Part shown: positions 1 to 7,532 of the stretch, one piece after another
Numbering within the stretch: the first letter of the stretch is position 1
How the letters are laid out: every line of letters begins with the position of its first letter
Assembly: GCA_927910745.1 (NCBI GenBank)
Contig: CAKMNX010000012.1
Location: 33,415 to 97,414 of the forward strand
DNA from: an uncultured Candidatus Saccharibacteria bacterium
GTDB lineage: Bacteria > Patescibacteriota > Saccharimonadia > Saccharimonadales > Saccharimonadaceae
DNA length: 64,000 nt
Reading direction: 5' to 3'
Program-made: the position numbers and the translations under genes
The notes under the pieces: generated by a model
Databases searched by the model: none
Seen by the model: the letters and a program-made list of their open reading frames with translations, nothing else
What the model was told of the DNA's origin: nothing

Positions 1-540
1 CGGGTTGTCTGTGTTGCCGATGTAGGTCTTGATGGCACCACTGGAGGGCGAGCGCACGATCAAATACGAGTGGCGTGCACCCTGCCGCAGCGCCGTCTCC
101 CAGGCTAGCTCGTAGGTAGTTGTCTGGCTGGCGGTGTCCGACTGGACAAGCCCCGAGCGAGTCAGCGCCTCATAATCCGTTGCTGCAGCTGAGCCATCAC
201 GCGTGGCATAGATTGTCCGCGCGATGAGGCTTCGGCCATCACGACCAGTGGTAATGAACCGCCCAATGATAGTGCACTCGCTCGTGCCCGGCACCTGCGG
301 GGTAATACTCTGGCTAATACCGCTGGTGCTGCAGCCAAGGTTGCGGTCGTGATCGTTCTGGACATTCACCACCCGGTCGTACTCCCCCTGGAAGAAGCTC
401 ACCAGCGAATGGGTGGCATCGCGGTAGCGCTGGGCATTGACCGTCGCACCCACACCTACCATAATCCCAGCTGCCATTGCCCCACTCACCGCCAAAAACA
501 GCATCATCTCAATAATGGTGAACCCTGGCTTCACTGGCAT
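1..540 (-). CDS. Type IV pilin-like protein, C-terminus cut by window edge
   Basis: The first 180 codons read from the start; the 3' end lies outside the window. The N-terminus MPVKPGFTIIEMMLF is a class III prepilin leader: short basic leader, Gly at the cleavage site, Phe+1 and Glu+5, then a hydrophobic helix (LAVSGAMAAGIMVGVG). It should be cleaved by PilD, encoded just upstream, and built into or onto the pilus as a minor pilin. Two in-frame ATGs exist at 546 and 540; the AGAGAGG ribosome site is 2 nt from the first and 8 nt from the second, so I chose 540. A TATACT -10 lies at 556-561, giving the gene its own promoter. The two cysteines seen (LGC and SEC) could form a disulfide. Function as a pilin is firm from the leader; the role (major or minor) is inferred. 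Confidence 0.85.
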   Translation of the reverse strand, partial: MPVKPGFTIIEMMLFLAVSGAMAAGIMVGVGATVNAQRYRDATHSLVSFFQGEYDRVVNVQNDHDRNLGCSTSGISQSITPQVPGTSECTIIGRFITTGRDGRSLIARTIYATRDGSAAATDYEALTRSGLVQSDTASQTTTYELAWETALRQGARHSYLIVRSPSSGAIKTYIGNTDNP

Positions 541-600
541 ACTCATAACCTCTCTAGTATAGCACAAGCAGCATTAGCAGCACAGAGCGATGAGACGATT

Positions 601-1470
601 CTACAGCCCCAGCGGCAATGCCACCAGCGCGCGCAAGATATGCCCACCAAACAAGAGTGAAATAACGCAGCCAATGATAAGCAGCGGCCCAAATGGCACC
701 TGCGAGCGCGTATTGAGCTGGCCACGCGCTAGGCCCGGCAGGACGATAATACAACCCAGCATGTTGGAGAAGAACAGCGTCATAAAGGCCAATCGCCAAT
801 CACCCAATAGCAGTGCCAAGCCCACGCAGAGCTTCACATCACCAAAGCCAATCCACGCCCCGCGCGAGATGGCATACAGCCCACCATAGAGCCCCGCCAG
901 CAGCGCCACCGCTCCCGTGAGCGATACAAGATCAACATCGTGCAGCGTCATCATCCGCACCAGCACAAAGAGTGCGCCCAGTGCCATCAAGCCATAGTTG
1001 AGCGGGTCGGGCAGGAGCTGCCACTTGGTGTCATACGCCGCGAGAATCATCAGCACCAAGGCCACCACCACCCACACAGCAAAGAGTAAGCTACTGGCTG
1101 GCAATGCCCATGGCCACACCAGATACGACAGTGCCAAGCCAACCCCCAGCACCAGCTCCATCACCAGCTCGAACCAACCAATGAACTGCTGGCAATAACG
1201 GCAGCGCCCACCAGTCGACAGCCAGCTCACTACTGGGAGTAGATCATACCACGCCAGCACATGCCCACACTGCAAGCAGCGCGAGCGATCGTCTCGCACT
1301 GTACCTTGCAAGAGGACACGCAGTTGACGCCATTCGTGTTTGTCGTAGGGGTGGCCGGTTTGCTTATCAGTCCGCAGTTGCCGCGCACGCACCCGCCACA
1401 CTTGCGCGCCCGCAAAGCTACCCAGCACTACACCGAGGAGGAGCAGTGCACCTGCTATCAAGATCGTCAT
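601..1470 (-). CDS. pilD: Prepilin leader peptidase / N-methyltransferase (type IV peptidase A24)
   Basis: A 289-residue polytopic membrane aspartyl protease that cleaves and N-methylates prepilins. The N-terminal part has the two-CxxC zinc motif of the methylase domain (RCLQC and RCRYC, about residues 62 and 92). The A24 aspartates appear as AAYDTKWQLLPDPLNY (about 143) and GFGDVKL (about 208). Eight or so hydrophobic segments and the size match PilD/GspO. It lies between two pilin-like genes on the same strand. A TATACT hexamer ends 8 nt before the start, with GAGG between, so the leader is very short. It probably serves the pilM-C operon at 6-13 kb as well as both pilins. Confidence 0.95.
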   Translation of the reverse strand: MTILIAGALLLLGVVLGSFAGAQVWRVRARQLRTDKQTGHPYDKHEWRQLRVLLQGTVRDDRSRCLQCGHVLAWYDLLPVVSWLSTGGRCRYCQQFIGWFELVMELVLGVGLALSYLVWPWALPASSLLFAVWVVVALVLMILAAYDTKWQLLPDPLNYGLMALGALFVLVRMMTLHDVDLVSLTGAVALLAGLYGGLYAISRGAWIGFGDVKLCVGLALLLGDWRLAFMTLFFSNMLGCIIVLPGLARGQLNTRSQVPFGPLLIIGCVISLLFGGHILRALVALPLGL

Positions 1471-1569
1471 ACCTCACTAGTATAGCAAAGATGTACAATA
1501 ACGTGCTACATCATCACGCCCTACCGAAGGCCAGTGCAGATACAAGCCAAACCTTCCTCACTGTATGAT

Positions 1570-1680
1570 GAACTGCTGGGTTGTGCTTGTGTAAGAAAAA
1601 TATCTGGAGACCAGCAAGCAGATACATGCTATGTATTATCTGGCCGGAACATTTTCATCACACCCACAACCCAGCAGTTC
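1570..1680 (+). repeat. Family B structured repeat, copy B1
   Basis: A hairpin element between pilD and the next pilin gene. A perfect 16-bp outer stem (GAACTGCTGGGTTGTG at 1570-1585 with its complement at 1665-1680) encloses a core at 1591-1656 shared with B2 and B3. The core starts AAGAAAAATATCTGGAGACC and ends CTGGCCGGAACATTTTC, and its ends are themselves complementary (GAAAAT/ATTTTC and CCAG/CTGG). The core is conserved between copies while the outer stem sequence is unrelated but still complementary. No coding potential was seen here. Confidence 0.75.
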
Positions 1681-1752
1681 GTGTACTCAATACATAAAAA
1701 GAGGCTGGCACCCTTTGGCACCAGCCATCTTCTTGTGTATCTTTTGCGTCTA

Positions 1753-2211
1753 CTATGACTCGAGGCAGTATGCCACGCCGTTGCCGCCAGCCTCGAGCTT
1801 GGTGACGACGACGAATTGCTTCGATGTACCCTTCTTGAGGGTCGCACCGTCGGAGTTGGTGGCGTCGCAGCGCACACCCTTGACGACGATGGCGCTCTCG
1901 GTAGAAGGCGTTACGGTGCCATTGCCCGCGTTGTCTTGGACGGTGATGCTCTCTTTGTCGAGGTTCGAGAGGTCGCCCAGGTAGCCCTTGAGGCCCTTGC
2001 TGTCGGGGAACTTCCCGCGGTTGTTTGATGTATATTGCGTCACGGCAGCAGCGATGTTTTGCACATCATTCTTGCGTGCTGTGTCGCGCTGACCCCGCTG
2101 CAGAGCAGGCAGTGCCACAAAGACCATCAAGAATATCAAGGCGGCAATCGCCAGCACCAGCATCACCTCGATGATGGTAAACCCTTCTTGTTTCGCTTGG
2201 TGTTGTTTCAT
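1753..2211 (-). CDS. Type IV pilin (probable major pilin)
   Basis: A 152-residue prepilin. MKQHQAKQEG is the basic leader, cleavage is expected at G|FTIIEVM, and Glu+5 is present. The transmembrane helix (MLVLAIAALIFLMVFVALPALQ) is followed by a globular domain of about 110 residues. Cys near the C-terminus (AYCLES) and Cys at VRCDATNS could form the D-region disulfide typical of pilins. A longer reading frame exists upstream, but GGAGAAGT sits just before the ATG at 2211, so this start is preferred. It has a strong ribosome site and stands alone between two repeat elements. Its classic architecture makes it the better candidate for the main subunit; that ranking is inferred. Confidence 0.9.
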   Translation of the reverse strand: MKQHQAKQEGFTIIEVMLVLAIAALIFLMVFVALPALQRGQRDTARKNDVQNIAAAVTQYTSNNRGKFPDSKGLKGYLGDLSNLDKESITVQDNAGNGTVTPSTESAIVVKGVRCDATNSDGATLKKGTSKQFVVVTKLEAGGNGVAYCLES

Positions 2212-2454
2212 ACTTCTCCTTTGTACCAATGTACGAATATGCTTACGTTACTGCTATCATAGCGTAGAATGGCAGCATTGTCTAGGTTTTGTTCGCACAA
2301 GATGATGAGCCTATGGGGAGAGGCGCAAAACGGTGCTATATGACTAGTATTTTTGGCATAATTGCTATAGAAAATGTACCAAGAATGGCCCGCCCCGCGT
2401 ATTTCCTGCTGAGAACCATAGGCACGACACATTGGTCGAATACGCCCACTTTGT

Positions 2455-2595
2455 CTCACGCTTACACCCTATCGCTCCCCTCCTCCCGAATACAAAAAGG
2501 GTCGACATTTCCCAAGTATGACCTCCCAGCGCCAAGGCTAAAAACCGGTCATTTACGACCGGTTTCACACTCCATCGGATGAACTATCCCCTACT
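2455..2595 (+). repeat. Family A structured repeat, copy A1
   Basis: This copy starts CTCACGCTTACACC and carries the two internal hairpins of family A: an imperfect one around GGGTCGACATT...TATGACCT (2499-2524) and a strong one AAACCGGTC-atttac-GACCGGTTT (2542-2565). The family signature CACACTCCATCGGATGAA follows. The right arm runs into the last codons of the foldase gene ending at 2591, and outer-stem pairing is largely lost here, unlike A3 and A4. Confidence 0.75.
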
Positions 2596-3763
2596 TCTGC
2601 GGCACGTCGATGTATTCTTGCACTTTGCCGTCGCTTTTGAGCTGTGCGACTTGCTTGGTAAGTTCAGTGAGGGGAATATAGAGGTAGGTGAAACGGATTT
2701 TGCTATCGTTCTTCTCGTTTACTTTGACGAAGTAGTAGCCACTGTCGGTTGTGCTCTTGATGACACCAGAGGGTTCGCCAGGCTCGAGCTTGGCAATCTC
2801 ACTGACCGCGAGGCCGTTGTAGCTACTGGCGAGGTTGATCAGGCCAGAATCCCCCACCTGCGGCTTGCTGCGGCCACTGCCACCAAGCTGGGTAGCTATT
2901 TTGGCAAACTCGCCATTGCTGCTCGCCACTAGCCCTGCGGCTTTGCGCTGCAGCTCATCGGCCGTTTTATCAACCGCAAAGGCCACTCGAGCCCGCACAA
3001 TGCTGCGCCGTACTGCCTGGCGATAGTCCGATGGCGACCAGTTATACATCATACGCGACGATGCATCATACGTCTCTTGGCTAATCTTGCCATTAGCGGT
3101 GTTGCGCTGCTGCTCGATGACGGTATCAATGTCTTGCTCGCTCACCGTGATATTGTACTGGCGTGCCAGCTTGGCGGCGTAGGTATCAACCAGCGCCCGG
3201 TTGAGCGACTCACGCTTGATGTGCTTGAGCTGCTCGCGACCATCATCACTGTCGATGCGGATCTCATCGTACTTGCCTAGATAATACTTAGATCCCCGAT
3301 ACTGCACGAGGTAGTCGCTATAGCGCACCAGCTCACCATCAATACTAGCTACTGGCACAGGAAAGATCTGCGTCATGCGGTAGAGGAGGTTGTTGGAGCT
3401 CTGGGCAATGTAGAGCTGCTGCCACGCCACCGCCGCCAGTAGCAAGGCCGCTACCAGCGCCACAATGATCGTGTTGATAATCACCCGCCGGCGCGACACC
3501 TGGACGGGATGTTTGAACTTGCGCCCACCAGCCAATATCTCCTCGCGGTGTGCCGCCACCGTCTCGTTGGTGATGCGCTCGAACTTCTTGGGAGTGTTGG
3601 GGTTGGCTGTGCCCGCCTCTGTTTTGGCAGATTTACCTGCTTTCTTGCCCTTTCGCTGCGGCTTGAGCGCTGCAAGGCGATCTTTCAGACCGGCGGCTGG
3701 GGCAGTTGATGTAGACTGAGCGCCGTAGCGGCTGCGTTTGGGTTTTTTGCTTGGTAATTTCAT
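2591..3763 (-). CDS. Membrane-anchored SurA/PrsA-like PPIC peptidyl-prolyl isomerase
   Basis: A 390-residue extracytoplasmic foldase. A long basic cytoplasmic N-terminus (about 95 residues, Lys/Arg-rich) precedes one membrane helix (VIINTIIVALVAALLLAAVAW). Next comes a SurA-N-like chaperone region with alternating helices (RESLNRALVDTYAAKLARQY) and a parvulin-like domain near the C-terminus (GDSGLINLASSYNGLAVSEI, GEPSGVIKSTTDSGYYFVKV). The parvulin part is short and lacks some canonical residues, so isomerase activity is uncertain while chaperone function is likely. AGGAG precedes the start, and the ATG overlaps the TGA of the PH-domain gene (ATGA), so the two are translationally coupled. A role in folding pilins or surface proteins is inferred. 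Confidence 0.82.
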   Translation of the reverse strand: MKLPSKKPKRSRYGAQSTSTAPAAGLKDRLAALKPQRKGKKAGKSAKTEAGTANPNTPKKFERITNETVAAHREEILAGGRKFKHPVQVSRRRVIINTIIVALVAALLLAAVAWQQLYIAQSSNNLLYRMTQIFPVPVASIDGELVRYSDYLVQYRGSKYYLGKYDEIRIDSDDGREQLKHIKRESLNRALVDTYAAKLARQYNITVSEQDIDTVIEQQRNTANGKISQETYDASSRMMYNWSPSDYRQAVRRSIVRARVAFAVDKTADELQRKAAGLVASSNGEFAKIATQLGGSGRSKPQVGDSGLINLASSYNGLAVSEIAKLEPGEPSGVIKSTTDSGYYFVKVNEKNDSKIRFTYLYIPLTELTKQVAQLKSDGKVQEYIDVPQK

Positions 3764-4274
3764 GGTGATACTCCTGCTGCTTGTGCTGCGCGCTCCGCCT
3801 CGCTGACGGCATCTTGCAGCTGATTGTAGATCTGCTCGGGATGATCGACATTGCGGATGATGAGATCGCCCACAAATGTTTGGATCACAATCGTACCAAA
3901 ATGAAACACCTCACCCGAGAATCCTGGTATATTATAGCTGATATTTTGGATTTTTGCCAAGCTCAGCTCCACCACATCGGTACCAAAAAATCCTTTTGCG
4001 TCACCTGGCGGATGCGCTGGTCAGTCACAATGTAGTAGGTGTAGCGCCACATCAAAAAATGATAGCAAAAGCCAATAAGCCCGAGCCCCAGCCCCACCAC
4101 TGGCAGCAAAAACAGCTCCAATGTGTCTTGCCAGATCAGTGGTGGAATAGCCCCCACCGCCAGCGGCACCAGCAGCATATAAAACCCCTTGCGCATGGCA
4201 ATAATATGCCGCCGAAAGACAAACAGCAGCTCTTCACCATCGCGCTGCCCATTAAATGCCTTGGTCTGTGCCAT
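3760..4274 (-). CDS. Bacterial PH-domain (bPH2/YdbT-like) membrane protein, single frameshift
   Basis: Two overlapping frames together give one protein of about 171 residues. The N-terminal half has two membrane helices (MLLVPLAVGAIPPLIW, LFLLPVVGLGLGLIGFCYHFL) followed by WRYTYYIVTDQRI. The C-terminal half reads VVELSLAKIQNISYNIPGF...GTIVIQTFVGDLIIRNVDHPEQIYNQL, the conserved core of bPH2 proteins. They join if one base is added in the A4/T6 region around 3980-3990 (QVTQ-KGFFGTDVVELS). The frameshift is most likely a sequence error, because many genes here show the same defect. The TGA stop overlaps the ATG of the foldase gene downstream. The cellular role of bPH2 proteins is not well defined. 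Confidence 0.8.
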
Positions 4275-4369
4275 TATTCCCTACCTTTTTGTGTGATGAT
4301 TGTTATGCTTTTCTTGCTGTCCATTGTAGCACGAACTCACCTCCACTTGGGTACCAAACCTCGCTGCCA

Positions 4370-4490
4370 GCTGCCATAGGGCGCTCGCTGGACAAGAAAA
4401 TATCTGGAGGCCAGCGACCAAGCAAGCGGACAAACTCTGTGATATATTCTGGCCGGAACATTTTCGGTCTAGTGAGTGCCCTATAGCAGC
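4370..4490 (+). repeat. Family B structured repeat, copy B2
   Basis: The outer stem is 24 nt long (4370-4393 with 4467-4490). Read on the plus strand it has 20 Watson-Crick pairs, three G-U pairs and one mismatch. It encloses the conserved core ACAAGAAAATATCTGGAGGCC...TTCTGGCCGGAACATTTTC. The outer-stem sequence is unrelated to that of B1. It lies in the divergent region between the PH-domain gene and the small membrane protein gene, immediately before the family A remnant A2. Confidence 0.75.
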
Positions 4491-4505
4491 AGTATCCTTG
4501 CTACA

Positions 4506-4565
4506 TCTCACGCTCACCCTCCCCACACTCCATCGGATGAAGTAATGAGGGTAGAGCGAGCACAG
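4506..4565 (+). repeat. Family A repeat, internally deleted copy A2
   Basis: This copy keeps the left arm CTCACGCTCACCCTCCCC and right arm ATCGGATGAAGT...GAGC but lacks both internal hairpins. The join is exactly at CACACTCC, an 8-bp sequence that occurs twice in full copy A3 (6151-6158 and 6244-6251). A2 is therefore what recombination between those direct repeats would leave. Confidence 0.75.
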
Positions 4566-4595
4566 AAGAAGCAAAAGCTTCAATTATTCACCCCC

Positions 4596-4626
4596 TTGAC
4601 ACTACCCCACAACCCCTGCGTATAAT
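4596..4626 (+). promoter_or_regulatory. Sigma-70-type promoter for the small membrane protein gene
   Basis: TTGACA at 4596-4601 and TATAAT at 4621-4626 are both perfect consensus hexamers, separated by 19 nt, longer than the optimal 17. The gene start follows at about 4659. Confidence 0.7.
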
Positions 4627-4658
4627 GAGGTCATGCATACTATGCGGAGCATTTGTAT

Positions 4659-5072
4659 ATGGTGACGGCTGGGCGATTTATTCATAAGCGCCGCACTGCT
4701 GCTGGTGCCGGAGCGCCACCAGTGCCACCGCCACACCACCCACCAGCTGCGCCACCACCGCCAAAGGTGCCAACGCCAGCGGCCGTCGACCCCACCGAGC
4801 CACTGGCGGCACCCGACTGGCAGCGTCGCCTTGGCCATGGCATCGTGCGAGCGCTCTGCATGCTCGCGGCAGGGGCGCTTGGTTGGCTATGCTACCTCTG
4901 TTGGACAAGTGGCGGCACACGAGCCATGCCAGCCGACTTTATGGCTTGGGTTGTCTCATTCGCCCTCTTCTCCTCCGCCATTATGTTCGTTGGCGCTGCC
5001 TGCAGCCGCTGGAAGGATATGTCCGACTGGGTACGATGGGCAGCTGAGGTAGTTGGCGGGTTTGGGAGGTAA
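4659..5072 (+). CDS. Small proline-rich membrane protein, unknown function
   Basis: A protein of about 137 residues that I do not recognise. The N-terminal third is basic then Ala/Pro-rich (GAGAPPVPPPHHPPAAPP), likely disordered and cytoplasmic. Two membrane helices follow (RALCMLAAGALGWLCYLCW, MAWVVSFALFSSAIMFVGAA), joined by a short loop, with a short tail (RWAAEVVGGFGR). I chose the ATG at 4659, with GGAG 10 nt upstream; a TTG at 4653 is the alternative. It has its own consensus promoter and stands against the prevailing gene direction. Confidence 0.65.
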   Translation: MVTAGRFIHKRRTAAGAGAPPVPPPHHPPAAPPPPKVPTPAAVDPTEPLAAPDWQRRLGHGIVRALCMLAAGALGWLCYLCWTSGGTRAMPADFMAWVVSFALFSSAIMFVGAACSRWKDMSDWVRWAAEVVGGFGR

Positions 5073-5158
5073 GCTACCCGCATACACCAGCCACCCTCTC
5101 AAACCATTACAGATTAAGACCATTCCATCCACAATCACAGTTGTAATACACTATCTCT

Positions 5159-5836
5159 ATGACAAAACTTCACCTCCACATCGCCAATGCACACCACACC
5201 TTCACCACTACTGAATGTGCTATTTTTCGTCGCGCAGCCGAGCAGGCTGAGACGTTCTTTTCCAGTGTATTTGCTCATTTCGATTATGAGGTTGATCTCA
5301 TCATTGCAACACCGTCTTTTCTGCTACCGACGATTGCTGAGGATGGTATATCAGGGCGGACGTACCATTCGCGACTTATCATGCTGTCGATCGACAAGCA
5401 GCAGCATGCAATCAACGAGGACTTTGTGTTCGAGACAATCTGCCATGAGCTATCACATTCACTACGCTGGGAAAAGGTGCCAGAGTACGCAGAGACGCTA
5501 TTCGACGGCATGATACTCGAAGGCCTCGCTGTTGTGCTAGAAGAAGCGGCGATGGCTACAACCCAGCGCCCTACGAGACAATATTTCCTCAATACTATGC
5601 AGGAGACGAGCATAGAAGAAATCAACAGCATAATTGCAACACTCAAAGATACGTTCAATAGCATGGATTACGACTACACCCGCGTATTCTTCACTGGCGA
5701 TAATACATTACCACGTTGGGCAGGTTATCGACTTGGCTATTATTTCGTCAAGCAATATCTTGAGAAAACGAATCGGACGATTGTACAGGCAACAGAAGAT
5801 CAGTACCAAACATTTGCAAAGGTACTGCGCAGTTAG
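5159..5836 (+). CDS. DUF2268-like putative zinc metalloprotease
   Basis: A 225-residue soluble protein with the zincin motif HELSH (about residues 101-105) and a downstream glutamate-rich helix (LEGLAVVLEEAA) typical of gluzincins. The C-terminal GYRLGYYFVKQYLEKT resembles the end of DUF2268 (COG5504) proteins, whose substrates are unknown. The N-terminus (LHIANAHHTF) has no signal peptide. TACACT at 5147-5152 ends 6 nt before the ATG and no ribosome site is present, so the mRNA is probably leaderless. The nearby tRNA is on the opposite strand. Confidence 0.75.
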   Translation: MTKLHLHIANAHHTFTTTECAIFRRAAEQAETFFSSVFAHFDYEVDLIIATPSFLLPTIAEDGISGRTYHSRLIMLSIDKQQHAINEDFVFETICHELSHSLRWEKVPEYAETLFDGMILEGLAVVLEEAAMATTQRPTRQYFLNTMQETSIEEINSIIATLKDTFNSMDYDYTRVFFTGDNTLPRWAGYRLGYYFVKQYLEKTNRTIVQATEDQYQTFAKVLRS

Positions 5837-5849
5837 TTCATATAAATAC

Positions 5850-5926
5850 TGGTACCCCGGATAGGAGTCGAACCTACAACCTTCTCCTTAGGACGGAGCC
5901 GCTCTATCCAGTTGAGCTACCAGGGC
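5850..5926 (-). tRNA. tRNA-Arg, anticodon CCU
   Basis: A 77-nt cloverleaf. The acceptor stem is GCCCTGG with CCGGGGT (one G-U at each of two positions), discriminator A, and CCA is encoded. The D-arm GCTC...GAGC and T-arm with GGTTCGAATCC are present. The anticodon loop reads GTCCTAA, giving CCT at 34-36 after the invariant T33. Position 32 is G, which is unusual, and the top pair of the anticodon stem is weak. It decodes AGG. Confidence 0.9.
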
Positions 5927-6131
5927 ATGGGTATAGTATAGCATGCTATTTACTCTGAAGTGAACTGTGCCAGACAACAAAAAAGCCGAGGCATGGACAC
6001 GTATCAAACCCCGACTATATGCATCTCTATACTATCATAAACGACTATAGACGATCAGACTTTTCTCTCATGAGATCGTCACAGGATTCAAGAATCGCGC
6101 ATAGCCCAACAGTCAATGCTTACATCACTAC
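5927..6131. other. Gene-free spacer between tRNA-Arg and repeat A3
   Basis: About 200 bp without a plausible gene. TATACC/TATAC-like hexamers just beyond the tRNA 5' side (5930-5945) are the likely tRNA promoter. Nothing else was recognised. Confidence 0.4.
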
Positions 6132-6284
6132 CTCGCACGCTCACCCTCCCCACACTCCCTCCTCCGGAACACTGTAAGGGTCGACATTCGCTGGATGTCG
6201 ACCTCTTGCGTTGGGCTGAAAACCGGTCATTACGACCGGTTTTCACACTCCATCGGATGAAGTGTGGGAGAGTGAGCTTGCACA
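6132..6284 (+). repeat. Family A structured repeat, copy A3 (best-formed copy)
   Basis: The outer stem pairs GCTCACCCTCCCCACAC (6139-6155) with GTGTGGGAGAGTGAGC (6262-6277), with one mismatch and one bulge. Inside are hairpin 1, GGTCGACAT-tcgctgg-ATGTCGACC (6179-6203), and hairpin 2, AAAACCGGTC-attac-GACCGGTTTT (6219-6243). The fold is a three-way junction about 150 nt long. It lies between the tRNA and the 3' end of pilC. No open reading frame uses it. Confidence 0.85.
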
Positions 6285-6320
6285 GAGAAAACAAAGTATT
6301 CAATGTTCTGGCTGCAAGCA

Positions 6321-7529
6321 CTACGTCAGCTGCCCTACCAAACTATATATCGGGAAGAGAATGGCCGCCACCATACCACCGGCCACAATAGCGAGAACAA
6401 CCATAAGCACAGGCTCAATGGCAGTGGAGATGTTGCGGATCTCTTCGTCTAGCTCGTCTTCGTAGACTTGGGCAGTCTTACCCATCATTTCGTCAATCTT
6501 ACCCGACTGCTCACCAATCTTGATCATCTGCGGCACCATTGGCAAGATGTAATCCTCACGGCTCAGTGAGACAGACAGCGCTCGCCCACCCTTGACCTTC
6601 TCGGCAGTCCGGCGGATAGAAGCCTCGATAATCGTATTATTGACCCCTGTTGCGGTAATGTCGAGCATGTCGAGCATCGGTACACCAGTGGCAAGCAGTG
6701 TCTGGCCGGTGCGAGTAAAGCGCGCCATGTAAAGCTTGCGAAACATACTGCCGACGAAGGGCATATTAAGCTTAAGTGTGTCGAAGGTACGCGTGCCGGG
6801 GCCTGTCTTGGCATATTGGCGGGTGAAGTAGATAGCACCCACCAGCAAAATCAGCTCCGCCCACCAGAAGCTTGCAGTAAACTTCGCCACGGCGATCAGC
6901 GCCGCAGTGAGGAATGGCAGCGTCTTGTGCATATCGCTATATAGCTTCTCAACCTGTGGCACCACCACGAGCAGCATAAAAAGCATCACTCCCATGATCA
7001 CTGCTAGGACGATGGCTGGGTACGTCATAGCACCGCGAATCTTGCTCACCATGGCGGCATCCTTTTCCTGCTGGGAGGCAACCCGCTTGAGCGCTTGGTC
7101 GAGCGTACCAGAGGCCTCACCTGCAGTCACGAGCGATAGATAGATTTTGTCGAAGATCTCGGGGTGTTTGCCAAAGGAGTCCGATAGCTGCCGACCGCCC
7201 TCAACATCGGCAATGATTTCTTGGATAATCTCTTGCAGCTTCTTGTTCTCCGTCTGCTCCAGCACCGTACGAAGGCTCTGCGACAGAGGTAGCCCCGCAC
7301 CAATCAGCGTCGCGAGCTGGCGCGTAAAGACAACCTTGTCTTTGGTGGTCACACGGCGCGTCAGGCTGCCAAAGAGCCCACCACTCTCATCGACTTCTTT
7401 GATATCGAGCGGAACGAAGCCTTGCTCGGTCAAAACGCGTGCCGCTGCCATCTCAGACTCGGCCTGGACGATAGATTTGATGATGGTGTCGGTCGCTTTG
7501 TCGCGTGCTTCGTAGTTGAACTTTCGCAT
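6321..7529 (-). CDS. pilC: Type IV pilus inner-membrane platform protein PilC
   Basis: A 402-residue GspF-family protein with two homologous T2SSF domains. Each has a cytoplasmic helical bundle followed by membrane segments: MTYPAIVLAVIMGVMLFMLLVVV about residue 170, FWWAELILLVGAIYF about 225, and a C-terminal VLMVVLAIVAGGMVAAILFPIYSL. The N-terminus MRKFNYEARDK and the hallmark FTRQLATLIGAGLPLSQSL are typical of PilC. It anchors PilB and PilT at the membrane. It starts 3 nt after the corrected stop of pilT, so it is the last gene of the pilM-C operon. Confidence 0.96.
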   Translation of the reverse strand: MRKFNYEARDKATDTIIKSIVQAESEMAAARVLTEQGFVPLDIKEVDESGGLFGSLTRRVTTKDKVVFTRQLATLIGAGLPLSQSLRTVLEQTENKKLQEIIQEIIADVEGGRQLSDSFGKHPEIFDKIYLSLVTAGEASGTLDQALKRVASQQEKDAAMVSKIRGAMTYPAIVLAVIMGVMLFMLLVVVPQVEKLYSDMHKTLPFLTAALIAVAKFTASFWWAELILLVGAIYFTRQYAKTGPGTRTFDTLKLNMPFVGSMFRKLYMARFTRTGQTLLATGVPMLDMLDITATGVNNTIIEASIRRTAEKVKGGRALSVSLSREDYILPMVPQMIKIGEQSGKIDEMMGKTAQVYEDELDEEIRNISTAIEPVLMVVLAIVAGGMVAAILFPIYSLVGQLT

Positions 7530-7532
7530 CGA

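Noticed and set aside
2455..2595. Family A copies as simple Rho-independent terminators
   Set aside because: The hairpins lack consistent T-runs, copies lie before as well as after genes, and the outer stem plus two-hairpin layout is far more complex than a terminator.
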